NCBI GenBank assembly: GCA_020632795.1
Contig: JACKEV010000006.1
Span: forward strand, 1,422,501 to 1,486,500
Reading direction: 5' to 3'
Source: Alphaproteobacteria bacterium
Lineage (GTDB): Bacteria > Myxococcota_A > UBA796 > CAJQPC01
DNA: 64,000 bases
Shown one piece after another: positions 1 through 9,414 of this stretch. Below the pieces are notes generated by a model. The model was not told the origin of the DNA, searched no databases, and worked only from the letters and a program-made list of their open reading frames with translations. Made by a program: the position numbers and the translations under genes. Positions within the stretch are counted from its first letter, which is position 1; each line of letters starts with the position of its first letter.

Positions 1-1235
1 TCTCCCAGGCAGTGGCCATCCACCTCTACTCCAAGAACGGCGAAGACAACGCCCCCGTGCGTTTCTCGGAGCTTTGGGGGAACCGTGAGGAAAAGTACCA
101 GGCACTGGAGTCCGCGACTCTAAACAGTGGAAATTGGACGGCATTTGAGGCGGACCAAGAGACAACCGCATTCCTCCCTCCAGACGAGCTGGATGAGCTC
201 GAAGCAACTCGGGTCGACGAAGTGTTTCAGAAGTTTGGAGCTGGAATCAAGACCAACCGGGACAAGGTCGCCATCGCATTCGACACCCCCGAGCTGATGC
301 AACAAGTGGAGTCTTTCTCCCCAGAGATAGCAGCGAGTTCAGACTCCAGAAAACACGTGCAGCCCATCCTCTACCGACCATTTGACCACCGCGTGATCTT
401 CTACCATCCCGAAGTCGTTAAAAGCAGGTCTCTGCCTACGATGACACACATGATGGCCGGGCCGAACCTGGCACTGATCGCATCCAGTACCTGGACGACC
501 CCGTCACGGTTCAGTGTCAACTGCAGCACGGGTCTGGTGGAAATGAAGACCGGCACCCATGACCGTGGAACAACACTGTTCCCACTGTTTAGGTATGAAC
601 GGCAGCTTGGCGAGACGGTGCGCGTCCCGAATCTCACCAATGAGTTTCGCCACGCTTGGAGGAGTCTCACCGGGCTGTCGATTGGCGACGGGACCTCTGA
701 CAACAGCATCACGCCGAAAGACCTCTTCCACTACATGTACGCGCTGTTTCACGCGCCCTGCTATCGAACCGCACTTGAGGCGAGACTCGCTCGGGGATTC
801 CCGATTCTGTTGTTTCCCTCAACGAGGTCGGTGTTCGACTCGCTCGCTCATGTGGGTGCAAGCCTGGTTGGTCGACATCTGGGGGACCTCCCCCCATCCT
901 CACAGAAGCCGAGTTTTGGTGGAGACCTACAGCGCGGGGTTGAAGGCGCGTGGCTCAAGAGTGAACGCGTCACGTTCACAAAGGACGGCGCTTCATGGGT
1001 CTCGCCCGTGGAAAGCGAAGTCTGGGAGACCTACATTGGTGGCTACCCGTGGTGCCAGAAGTGGTTCAAGAGCAGACGTGGCCGTCAACTCACGGTGGCC
1101 GAGCGAGAGTCACTCGCACGCGCTGTCGCAGTCGTCTCCGACACGCTTGCCTTGATGAAGGAGGTTGACGGCATTGTCGAGGCGGCCGGAGGCTTGTCCG
1201 GTGCATTCGTGACTCGGTCAGAGAAGGAGTCGTGA
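1..1235 (+). CDS. Type ISP restriction-modification enzyme, C-terminal part (5' truncated by window edge)
   Basis: Single-chain type ISP enzymes combine nuclease, helicase, methyltransferase and target-recognition domains. Only the last ~410 residues lie here. The frame is open to the window edge (codons before the GTG at 12 read S-Q-A), so the gene begins upstream. The visible part matches the type ISP C-terminal specificity region: a YRPFDHRVIFYHP segment near residue 120, an FPLFRYE segment after it, a DLFHYMYALFHAP helix near residue 238, and the closing pattern of a YIGGYPWCQKWFKSRRGR motif followed by a helix ending LALMKEVD. The family reading rests on these motifs; the catalytic domains are outside the window. 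It lies 43 nt before mcrB on the same strand. Confidence 0.8.
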   Translation, partial: SQAVAIHLYSKNGEDNAPVRFSELWGNREEKYQALESATLNSGNWTAFEADQETTAFLPPDELDELEATRVDEVFQKFGAGIKTNRDKVAIAFDTPELMQQVESFSPEIAASSDSRKHVQPILYRPFDHRVIFYHPEVVKSRSLPTMTHMMAGPNLALIASSTWTTPSRFSVNCSTGLVEMKTGTHDRGTTLFPLFRYERQLGETVRVPNLTNEFRHAWRSLTGLSIGDGTSDNSITPKDLFHYMYALFHAPCYRTALEARLARGFPILLFPSTRSVFDSLAHVGASLVGRHLGDLPPSSQKPSFGGDLQRGVEGAWLKSERVTFTKDGASWVSPVESEVWETYIGGYPWCQKWFKSRRGRQLTVAERESLARAVAVVSDTLALMKEVDGIVEAAGGLSGAFVTRSEKES

Positions 1236-1278
1236 TGGGTCGAGGTCACAAGCGAGCGGCGCAGTGGGGGGCAGCTAG

Positions 1279-4200
1279 ATGAGCTGGGAGCCTGACGATG
1301 AGAAGCTGAAGCAGTTGTGGTCCAGTTTTCTCGAGACTTGGCCACCCGACCGCGTGCGAGCCATGGGCCTCGAGGACTACACCAACCTCAACCGTGACGA
1401 CTCCTTCTGCTACTGGCTAGAAAAGCGCACCGAGACGTTGGGCAGCATCTGGGGTGGCACCTCCTTCAAGTTTGGCGTCTACCGTAGGGACGACACCACC
1501 GCGAAGGAGAACAGCGGCGGACGAAGCTGGTCGACGGAGTACGGCTGGCAGACGAAGTACGGGGCGTCCGCCGACGAGGCCTGGCAGACCGTCCACGAAC
1601 GCCTTGTCCAGGTCATCGAAGCCGCACAGGAGGGTGATCTCGAGCGAGTCGAGGCCATCGACGTCTGCTGGCCCATCGTGAAGTGGAAGATCGCCTTCCT
1701 GTACCAGAATCAGGACAAGCCCAAGATCTTCCCTGTCTATCGAGACGACCGGCTTCTTCATCACTACCGCTTGGTGGATCCCACGGCCAAGCGAAAGACC
1801 GGTCGCGCGGTGCTCTACCCCACCTTGCTCGACCGCTACTCCGACCTCGGGGGCGTGTTCGAGGTCGCCAAGCACGTATGGAACGAGGACGAGGCACCTT
1901 CCACCGCTCGGTATTGGGCGGTCCCTCTCCACGTTCCTCTCACGCCGGAGCAGGCGAAGCAGCTCTGTGGCCTGACCGAGGTCAATCCAGGAGACTACCC
2001 TCCACTCCTAGATGAACTGCTGACCGACGCCGAGGTCGGCGTGGACGACCACCTCGCCCTGATGCTCAATGACCACGTATTGGCAGTCGGCGTGGTCGAG
2101 TCTGCCGAGCCGGGCGTGTATGTCTGGCGCCAGCGTGCTGTGGACCTCCATCCCGACCTCACCTCGATTCCCTCCGAGGTCGAGGAGCTCGACGCGGCGG
2201 CCCGCGAAGCGATCTGGGGTGCGCTGGAGGATGAGCCACCACCCGGAGAGGTGCGGTACTGGAAGCTCGCCGCTGGAGAGCAGTCCTACCTGTGGGACGA
2301 ATGGAAAGACGGCGGCTACATCGCTATCGGTTGGGACCGCTTCGGCGACGTCTCGAGGTTTGACCGCGCGGGCTTCGAGAAGCTCATGAAGGAACTGCAG
2401 GGTGAGCCCGGATACGGTCCCGAAGGCCCTCGACAGGTCTGGCGGTTTGCGCAGATTCGTCCCGGCGACCGGGTCTTGGTGAACCGCGGCACGGGCAAGG
2501 TGCTGGGGGTAGGAACAGTCACTGGGCCCTACGAGCACCAACCCGAAGAGGGCGAATACTGCCATCGCTTCCCGGTGATTTGGGACCCTGACTTCGAGCC
2601 CCTCGACATCAACGAGGGCGGCTTCCGTCGCACTCTCATTGAGCTGGACGCGGCCAAGTTCGAGCGGTTGACGACCCCGACCGAAGTGGAGTCAGAACCA
2701 CCGGAGCCCCCGCTGCCACCCGCGGGTCCATGTCCACCGCCACAGTCGCTCATCCTGTTCGGACCGCCCGGCACCGGCAAGACCTGGAGCACGATGGAGC
2801 GCGCGCTGCAGCTTCTGCTTGGCCGTGAGGCCGTTGCCCCCATGCGCCCAGAGACTCGCGCCCAGCAGTTCCGGAAGCTCCAACGCGAGGGCCGGATCGA
2901 ACTCGTCACCTTCCACCAGGCCTACGGCTACGAGGAGTTCGTCGAGGGCATTCGGCCCGTGCTCGATGAAGATGCGAGCGGCGACGTCCGCTACGAGGTG
3001 CATGCAGGCGTCTTCAAGCGCATCGCGCTCCGCGCGGCCGGCGAAGGCATCCGCGCACCGGCCCGCCTGGACACCTTCGACCTGCTCTGGGATGCCTTGC
3101 TGGCCGACCTTCGGGAACAGGGCGAGCGCATCGTCGAGAGCGTGTCCGGCAAGGCCTACACTCTGCGCGCGACCAGCCGAGGCAATCTGGAGGCGGCGGC
3201 CCTCGAGCGAGACGACGAGGGTGAGCTTCGTGACGCTGGCGGCCGCCCCCTGACCGCCTCTCGGAAGAACCTGAAGCTACTGTGGGAACGGCGTGCCGAT
3301 CTGGGAACGGAGCCCGACCAGATCACGAACCAGAAGACCACCGAGCTCTACGCGTCGGCGCATGGTGGAGGCGGCGGTCACCACTTCACGGCGGTCTGGC
3401 TCGCATACCGAGAGCTCCTCCTCCTTTCTCGCTCTCGAACGACCACCGCCACCACAACCAGCCCTTCGTTCGTCCAAGAGGTACTCGACCGGCCACAGGC
3501 TGGCACGGTGGATTTTCAGTTCAGCAGTCGTACGCGGCCCTACGTGCTGATCATCGACGAGATCAACCGAGGCAACATCAGCAAGATCCTGGGTGAGCTC
3601 ATCACCCTGCTCGAAGCAGACAAGCGGCTCGGCGCCGATAACGAGCTGAAGCTTCCGCTGGCCTACTCACCTCAGCATCGGTTCGCGGTTCCGCCAAACC
3701 TGCACATCATCGGCACGATGAACACCGCTGACCGCTCCATCGCTTTGATGGACGTGGCTCTGCGACGCCGGTTCCGATTCGAAGAGATGATGCCGTGCAC
3801 CAGCGTGATGCGGACGGTTCTGGCGGGCAAAGTCGCGAATCGCGTCCTTATCGACCTTGCCTGTGATCTCGTGGACACGATGAACGCGCGGATCCGCCTA
3901 TTGTACGACCGGGACCACCAGATCGGGCATGCCTATTTCCTCGATGTCCGAACCGTCGAGGACCTCCGTGACGTGTTCGCCGACCGCGTCATCCCGTTGC
4001 TGCAGGAGTACTTCTACGGAGCGTGGGAGAAGGTCTGCCTGGTCCTCGGCTGCCCCTACGACGAGGACGGGCGCCCCCAGCGCGCCGGCCCCTGTGTCAA
4101 TGGGGATGGCTACGTCGCACCGATGGTCCGAGCCGTGCGCCAGGACCAGGAAGACGTGCTCGGCTTCGCGCACGAGGACCTCGAGCCCGAGCTGGATTTC

Positions 4201-4347
4201 GAGATCAGCACTCCATTCCGGCCTTCTTCCGCTGGTCAAGCCCGACTACGAACGCTCCTGGTCCAGGCGTTTCTCGGCGTCCTCCAGCTCGACCAGGAAG
4301 ATCGGGACGCGATGCTGCTGGCGCTCACGCCGGAGGCGGACTCGTGA
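1279..4347 (+). CDS. mcrB: McrB-type AAA+ GTPase with N-terminal EVE-like modified-base reader
   Basis: Motor and recognition subunit of a modified-DNA restriction system (1022 aa). Residues ~1-320 are an unassigned N-terminal region. Residues ~325-455 (RYWKLAAGEQ ... NRGTGKVLGVGTV) look like an EVE/PUA-fold domain of the kind McrB proteins use to read modified bases. The AAA+ core follows: Walker A GPPGTGKT at 495-502, Walker B VLIIDEINRGN at 756-766, and the McrB signature MNTADRS at 814-820 followed by an arginine-rich RRRFRFEE segment. McrB proteins hydrolyse GTP and drive the McrC nuclease. The ATG at 1279 has a GGGGGCAG stretch just upstream. The gene overlaps mcrC by 4 nt and opens a seven-gene coupled block. 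Confidence 0.93.
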   Translation: MSWEPDDEKLKQLWSSFLETWPPDRVRAMGLEDYTNLNRDDSFCYWLEKRTETLGSIWGGTSFKFGVYRRDDTTAKENSGGRSWSTEYGWQTKYGASADEAWQTVHERLVQVIEAAQEGDLERVEAIDVCWPIVKWKIAFLYQNQDKPKIFPVYRDDRLLHHYRLVDPTAKRKTGRAVLYPTLLDRYSDLGGVFEVAKHVWNEDEAPSTARYWAVPLHVPLTPEQAKQLCGLTEVNPGDYPPLLDELLTDAEVGVDDHLALMLNDHVLAVGVVESAEPGVYVWRQRAVDLHPDLTSIPSEVEELDAAAREAIWGALEDEPPPGEVRYWKLAAGEQSYLWDEWKDGGYIAIGWDRFGDVSRFDRAGFEKLMKELQGEPGYGPEGPRQVWRFAQIRPGDRVLVNRGTGKVLGVGTVTGPYEHQPEEGEYCHRFPVIWDPDFEPLDINEGGFRRTLIELDAAKFERLTTPTEVESEPPEPPLPPAGPCPPPQSLILFGPPGTGKTWSTMERALQLLLGREAVAPMRPETRAQQFRKLQREGRIELVTFHQAYGYEEFVEGIRPVLDEDASGDVRYEVHAGVFKRIALRAAGEGIRAPARLDTFDLLWDALLADLREQGERIVESVSGKAYTLRATSRGNLEAAALERDDEGELRDAGGRPLTASRKNLKLLWERRADLGTEPDQITNQKTTELYASAHGGGGGHHFTAVWLAYRELLLLSRSRTTTATTTSPSFVQEVLDRPQAGTVDFQFSSRTRPYVLIIDEINRGNISKILGELITLLEADKRLGADNELKLPLAYSPQHRFAVPPNLHIIGTMNTADRSIALMDVALRRRFRFEEMMPCTSVMRTVLAGKVANRVLIDLACDLVDTMNARIRLLYDRDHQIGHAYFLDVRTVEDLRDVFADRVIPLLQEYFYGAWEKVCLVLGCPYDEDGRPQRAGPCVNGDGYVAPMVRAVRQDQEDVLGFAHEDLEPELDFEISTPFRPSSAGQARLRTLLVQAFLGVLQLDQEDRDAMLLALTPEADS

Positions 4348-5696
4348 CGCGCTTGACGCTACGCGAGCGAGGGCGCATCTACCGCCTGCGGGAGGGCCAT
4401 GCCTTGCCCTCCGCCAACGAGGCCGACCGGGCGTGGCTTCCTGCCCGGCTGTACGACCGGCTGCAGAAGTACGACCACAGCCGGAAGGACGGCGCGGCGT
4501 TCGATTGGAAGGTCGGGGAAGCGCGGGCGAGGCAGTGGGTGGGCGTCATTCAGATTCCCGGTTTGGTCCTGGAGCTCCTACCCAAGATCGACGGACGCGC
4601 AGACGGCTCCGAGGATCCCGTGGACATGGCCAGGGACAACCTCCTGTCCATGCTGGCACATGCGGGCGATGTCCCGCTCCGCGTCCGGGACCTTGCTTCG
4701 CTCTCCACCCGCTCGTCTCAGCTTCACGAGACGCTCGCGGCGCTCTTCGCAAAGCGTCTGCTGGCGGAGCTACTTCGCGGCCCGCACCGAGCCTACGTCG
4801 CCCGCGCCGACGACCTTCGCGCACTGCGCGGCAAACTCGACATAAGCAGGCACGTCGCGCGCAACGCTGCCAGGCGGGAGAGGTTCTCGTGTCGCTACGA
4901 GGAGTACTCGATCGACACCGCCCTCAGCCGGGTGCTTCGGGCCACATGCGGTGCCCTGTTGGCGACCATCCGGCGCGACAGCACGAGGGAGGCCATTGGT
5001 CGCTGCCTGCAGCTTCTCGATGACGTCTCGAACGTGTCGGATGCGCGCATTCTCTTGGACCGGTTGGTGCTGGACCGCAAGAGCGAGCGCTTCGCGGAAC
5101 TCGTCGCCTTTTGCCGTTTGGTGCTGGACCAGCAGGCGCCATCCGCCCGTGCTGGCAAGACCCCGACGTTTTCCCTGCTGTTCGACATGGACCGCGTGTT
5201 CGAGGGGTTCGTCGCAAGTTTCCTTCGGCGGCACGTCCTGACCGAGTTCACCGACCTGCAACTTCGGGAGCAGGCATGGGGTGCCCGCGCGCCACTCCTG
5301 CGCACCGAGAGCGAGCACGGAGCGCTGTTCCTCAAGCCCGACCTCCTGCTGACCACCCGCGGAAGTAGAGACGCTCGCGCCGTTCTCGATACGAAGTGGA
5401 AGCGACTCGGTTCCCTCACCCAGCGAAAGACAGCGGGGCTTTCGTCCGGCGACCTGTACCAGATGTTCGCGTACACGCGACGCTACGGAGTTCACCGCAG
5501 CGTCCTGCTGTTTCCTTTCGTGGGCGGCAGCAAGCCTCGTGAGTTCCACGTCATCGGCCCTGGCGGAGAGAAAGAGGGGTCTCAGATCTGCATCCGCTAC
5601 GTGGACCTTCGGCGAAACCTGAGGCGCAAGCAGGACCGCGAAGCCTTGGCGGCGGAGCTCGTCGAGGTCCTCCGCGAGACGGGGGTGGCGGCGTGA
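4344..5696 (+). CDS. mcrC: McrC-type PD-(D/E)XK endonuclease subunit
   Basis: Nuclease partner of McrB (450 aa). The GTG at 4344 overlaps the mcrB TGA by 4 nt and gives a start in register with McrC proteins (MTRLTLRERGR); the frame is also open further upstream inside mcrB, but that extension would be mcrB antiframe sequence. The C-terminal half carries the nuclease core: LKPDLLL with D333, then AVLDTKWK with D349 and K351, and the following GLSSGDLYQMFAYTRRYG helix typical of McrC. The N-terminal half is the McrB-binding region. All catalytic positions are present, so the enzyme is predicted active when bound to the AAA+ ring. It overlaps the next gene by 4 nt. Confidence 0.93.
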   Translation: MTRLTLRERGRIYRLREGHALPSANEADRAWLPARLYDRLQKYDHSRKDGAAFDWKVGEARARQWVGVIQIPGLVLELLPKIDGRADGSEDPVDMARDNLLSMLAHAGDVPLRVRDLASLSTRSSQLHETLAALFAKRLLAELLRGPHRAYVARADDLRALRGKLDISRHVARNAARRERFSCRYEEYSIDTALSRVLRATCGALLATIRRDSTREAIGRCLQLLDDVSNVSDARILLDRLVLDRKSERFAELVAFCRLVLDQQAPSARAGKTPTFSLLFDMDRVFEGFVASFLRRHVLTEFTDLQLREQAWGARAPLLRTESEHGALFLKPDLLLTTRGSRDARAVLDTKWKRLGSLTQRKTAGLSSGDLYQMFAYTRRYGVHRSVLLFPFVGGSKPREFHVIGPGGEKEGSQICIRYVDLRRNLRRKQDREALAAELVEVLRETGVAA

Positions 5697-8407
5697 ACCT
5701 GCTTGGCGATGAGCGACGGTCGTTCGACGACGTGCTGGCCCGACTGGGAAGCTCGCAGACGTCCATCGAGGAAGCGGATCTGCTGCATCCGACGCACTGG
5801 TCTCTCGGTCAGGACGCCCGGCTGCGCGAGGATATCCGGTTTCGAAGGACGCCCTGGGGGCGGTGGATCCGCAGCATTGACACCCTCGCCAACGACGCCG
5901 TGCACCGCCAGCTGCTATCGGAAGAACGCGACAGCACGGACCTTCCGGGGGCACTGCAGTCGCTCGAGCAGCGCCTGGGGCAACGCTGCGTGTTGTGCCC
6001 GGCCGATCCGCGCCTCCAGGTTGTTGGCACCGAGGTCCGCCTCTCCGCCAGCGAGCTCTCCGCCCGCCCCGTCCTCGAGCACGACATCGGCCCGCTGCAG
6101 CAGTACACGAGCCACCTCCCGCTCCAGAGCTTGAAGGCGGCTGCGGCCTCTCTGCCCCTCGGCGAGTGGGGAGACCGTGCCCAGCAAGATGTCGTCGAGC
6201 CCCTTGGGTGGATGACCGTGCGGCTATCCGGCGGGAAGCGCCTCTCTCCCCGCATGTTCGTGGCCCAGATCACCGGCCACAGCATGGACAACGGGACCAG
6301 CGGCCTCGCGGACAGCACCTACGTCGTGTTCGAGTTCGACGACTCCGACCCGTTCCCCAATGCCGCGACGGCGCTGGTCCGAGGTCCTTCCGTGGACCGG
6401 GAGTTCGGCTCCTTCGTCATCAAGCGGGTCCAGCCAGCGCGGAACGAGCAGGACGAGACCGTCCGCGTGACCCTGGTCTCGCTCAACCCCGACAAGGAGA
6501 CGTACCCGGACATCGGCCTGGAGCCGGGCGATGAGTTCGAGCTTGTCGCCCGCGTGGTGGAGCCGCTCTCGCCGGGGCAGTTCGCCCGCGTTCCGAAGCC
6601 GAAGCGGCGCAAGGGGCGTCGCGACATCGACTCGCACGCAGGCCTGCAGCAGGTGCATGCGGACCTGGCCTCGAAGTCCCAGGCCTTCTTCGATGCACCA
6701 GAAGCGGAACAGCCAACCGACGAAGACGAACACCCGCAGACCTCTGCCTGCCGCACCCAGCTCGTTTGCCTCGAGGCCAAAGCCGGTGGGGTTCATCTCG
6801 AGATCGGACCGCTGCGCGGCCTGTGGAAGTTCGTGAAGGTCCTGGTCGGGGCGGGGGCCACCGGCGTGGAGCTGCGCACACTCGCGTCGAATGCTCGGCT
6901 TCGGCCTGTACAGCTTCCAGTCAACCCGGGCGACGGGCCGTGGAGCTGGGTGGCCGAGGACTTCGAGGACGACGAGGACGTCGACCTGTCCGTTCTCGAC
7001 CAGGACGGCCTGTCCCGAGAAGGTGTCACAGTCTTTCGGGTCGGCAGCGACGGCGTCGGCCGGGCCCTGACCGGGACCTCGGTCTCGCCTGGACAGCACT
7101 ACCGCATCGTCGTGCCCCCGGCGGTGCCCGATGAGCGCCTCCACGCATTGCCCAGCATCGCCATGACGGGCGGGTGGCACATGGTCGAACTCGACCTGCC
7201 GACAGACCTGCCGGCTGCGCTCACCACCGCGCTCGAAGCGCTGGGGCTCACGGTCGGAGACCCCACACCTAGCCTGCGCTTTGGCATCGCCTCCTGGCCC
7301 GACACATGGCGGACCAACCACAAGGGCAACCCGTACGCTGCCTTCCGCGCGCCGCGCCCGGAGTCCGTCTTCTTGGACGTGCAGGGGTACGACGCCGAGG
7401 TGGCGGGAGAGGCCACACTGTTCCTGCACGGCCCCGACGGTACGAAGCGCCTACCGCTGCCCGCTGGGCGCACCTCGCGCGTCGAGCTCTCCGACTTGGA
7501 AGACGGACGCTACCTATGCGCTTTGCTGCACCAGCGTACGAGCGTCGCGCCTTCCTACCTGGCCTTCGAGGTCACCACGGACATCGCCGGGCCGCCGGCT
7601 GCAGCCTGGACGCTGACGTGCGCCGACGAGCCGCTGGGCGCCGGTCCGGGTGCGGTCGTGGTGCCCGCAAGGGACCTGGGCCAGTGGGACGAGCTGGAAT
7701 GGGGACTGGAAGGGCCGCCAGGGTGGGAGATGCGGGTGCTCTGGCGCGAGGTTGCCCGCGACTACCTCGGCCGACTGACCCTCGACGAATCCGGTGGGCT
7801 GGACACGACCCAACTTCTCAACCTCACGCGCGACCGGCGCACCCGACGCCTGGTGGGAGACCTCGAGGTCGACCTCGGCGAGCTGGGCGTCGTGCGGCTT
7901 CGGCATGACCGGCGCAGAACTCCCGAGGAAGTGGAGCAGGCGCTCCGCGAGTTCGTCGAGTCCGACTCGCGACGCAGAATGGTCGAGCGAAGAGCGGGAG
8001 CCTACGCCCACCTCATCCCCACCTGGTTCCATCCCATCTGCGAGTGCTTTGGCTACGAGCTCGGCGAGATGGTCGAGGACGAGAGCGATTCGCCACCGTG
8101 GCACGCCGCGGCCGTTCCCCTTCGAACCACCGACCGGTTGCTCGACGGTGGCTTCGAGAGGGAGGACATCCGCATGCTCATCCTGGTCGAACAAGTCCAG
8201 CAGGAGATGCCGGCTGAGGCTCGCTCCTGGATGGATCGGGTCTGCCGCGCTCATGGCACCCGCGAGGCGCTGGTGTCGAACGGGATTCAGTGGGGCCGGT
8301 ACCACCGCAGGATGCAGGTGGCGATGCGCACGTGGGACCTGGTGAAGGTTCTCGACGGTGAAGACGACCTCGATGCGTTCTTGCGCAACGTCGTGGAGTG
8401 GGGCTGA
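5693..8407 (+). CDS. Large protein with S24/LexA-like serine-lysine protease domain
   Basis: 904 aa; start chosen at the GTG overlapping the mcrC stop by 4 nt. Residues ~170-305 match the S24 (LexA/UmuD) fold: FVAQITGHSMDNG with the candidate nucleophile S197, then GSFVIKRVQ with the candidate general base K244, then LVSLNPDKETYPDIGL and the closing ELVARVVEPL strand. In LexA and UmuD this Ser-Lys pair performs self-cleavage triggered by RecA filaments. The first ~165 residues and the long region after residue 310 (beta-rich in appearance, ending in helices) are not recognised. It has no obvious DNA-binding helix-turn-helix, unlike LexA. Its position inside a McrBC-helicase-nuclease block suggests a sensor or activation-switch role; that is inference. 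Confidence 0.7.
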   Translation: MNLLGDERRSFDDVLARLGSSQTSIEEADLLHPTHWSLGQDARLREDIRFRRTPWGRWIRSIDTLANDAVHRQLLSEERDSTDLPGALQSLEQRLGQRCVLCPADPRLQVVGTEVRLSASELSARPVLEHDIGPLQQYTSHLPLQSLKAAAASLPLGEWGDRAQQDVVEPLGWMTVRLSGGKRLSPRMFVAQITGHSMDNGTSGLADSTYVVFEFDDSDPFPNAATALVRGPSVDREFGSFVIKRVQPARNEQDETVRVTLVSLNPDKETYPDIGLEPGDEFELVARVVEPLSPGQFARVPKPKRRKGRRDIDSHAGLQQVHADLASKSQAFFDAPEAEQPTDEDEHPQTSACRTQLVCLEAKAGGVHLEIGPLRGLWKFVKVLVGAGATGVELRTLASNARLRPVQLPVNPGDGPWSWVAEDFEDDEDVDLSVLDQDGLSREGVTVFRVGSDGVGRALTGTSVSPGQHYRIVVPPAVPDERLHALPSIAMTGGWHMVELDLPTDLPAALTTALEALGLTVGDPTPSLRFGIASWPDTWRTNHKGNPYAAFRAPRPESVFLDVQGYDAEVAGEATLFLHGPDGTKRLPLPAGRTSRVELSDLEDGRYLCALLHQRTSVAPSYLAFEVTTDIAGPPAAAWTLTCADEPLGAGPGAVVVPARDLGQWDELEWGLEGPPGWEMRVLWREVARDYLGRLTLDESGGLDTTQLLNLTRDRRTRRLVGDLEVDLGELGVVRLRHDRRRTPEEVEQALREFVESDSRRRMVERRAGAYAHLIPTWFHPICECFGYELGEMVEDESDSPPWHAAAVPLRTTDRLLDGGFEREDIRMLILVEQVQQEMPAEARSWMDRVCRAHGTREALVSNGIQWGRYHRRMQVAMRTWDLVKVLDGEDDLDAFLRNVVEWG

Positions 8408-9414
8408 TGGAACTTCGAATCCCCAACGACAGCGAATACCGAGAGTACCTAGGCGACCTCTCGAACGACGCCACCCTCGCGGATTTGCTCCGCGCGGAGG
8501 TCACTGCCCGCGGCAGCTGCACACGAGCCGCCGCAGTAGGCCGACTGCAGCGCGCCCTCGCGGGACTGGTACCCGAAGACACCCTCCGCGGCCGCCTTTC
8601 TGACCTGTGCCGCACCCTCGAGGCGGATGGAGACTTCTCGGTCTCCAAGGGAGGGTTCCTCCATGTGAGCCCGGTCCGCGCCGTCGTGCTCGACCAGACG
8701 ACCCATCGCGTGGTGTCCAGCCTGCCGACACGGGTGTTGGGGCCGCAGTTGCCCGGCAGCCTGCAGGTCGAGGGGACTTGCCGCACGCATCACTTGGCCC
8801 CCGACCGAACCGACGATCTGACGCTTGCCCTCGAGGCGCTCGGCGGCGTGGCACTCACCGTGGACGCCTGGGCTGGCCTGGAGCGCGGTCCTCCTGCAGA
8901 CGCCGCGTGGATGGACAACCTGGCCCAGCGGCTTCAGTGGCACGCCGAGTCTCAGGGGAGCCTCGAGCGCGATGGGGCGCTGGACTGGGCGACCCTGGAG
9001 TTCACCGACGAGGGGCCGCGTTGGCGACGCCGGAGCGATGCTCCCACACGACTGTGGCGCGCCAGGTCGCCAAACGGGCGTTGGCTCTTCGCGTGGTCAG
9101 CCTCGGATCAGACACCGGCGGGCTCCGACTTCGTCTCGTTGAGCGACGACGACGCCGCGCGAACCGTCTTCGCCGTCGCTCGCACCGAGGAGCGACCGGT
9201 CCAGGCGCGCATCGAGCATCACGGTGAGGAACGCCGGCTGTTTATTCGCGAGTGGCTCCCAAGGGCCGAATACCGGTTTCTGGCGGCGCTCGGGGCCTGC
9301 GAGTTCATAGACCGGGAAACGGTGTGGAGTTTCGTGGCGACACGCCAAGAGCAAGTCGTCTCGATGCTCTCGGAGCGGTTGGGCGTGGGTATCAAGACCG
9401 TGGTGGCCGAGTGA
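8407..9414 (+). CDS. Uncharacterised protein between S24-like and RelE-helicase genes
   Basis: 335 aa; the ATG at 8407 overlaps the upstream TGA by one base. I do not recognise the family. The N-terminal ~90 residues look helical with a winged-helix-like spacing (helices around residues 15-60, then a short basic hairpin near FSVSKGGFLHVSP). The remainder alternates strands and helices, with LEALGGVALTVDAWAGL near residue 145. No catalytic motif, signal peptide or membrane segment is visible. Tight coupling on both sides (1-nt and 4-nt overlaps) says it is a stoichiometric part of the same system, perhaps an adaptor between the protease-like protein and the helicase. Confidence 0.6.
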   Translation: MELRIPNDSEYREYLGDLSNDATLADLLRAEVTARGSCTRAAAVGRLQRALAGLVPEDTLRGRLSDLCRTLEADGDFSVSKGGFLHVSPVRAVVLDQTTHRVVSSLPTRVLGPQLPGSLQVEGTCRTHHLAPDRTDDLTLALEALGGVALTVDAWAGLERGPPADAAWMDNLAQRLQWHAESQGSLERDGALDWATLEFTDEGPRWRRRSDAPTRLWRARSPNGRWLFAWSASDQTPAGSDFVSLSDDDAARTVFAVARTEERPVQARIEHHGEERRLFIREWLPRAEYRFLAALGACEFIDRETVWSFVATRQEQVVSMLSERLGVGIKTVVAE

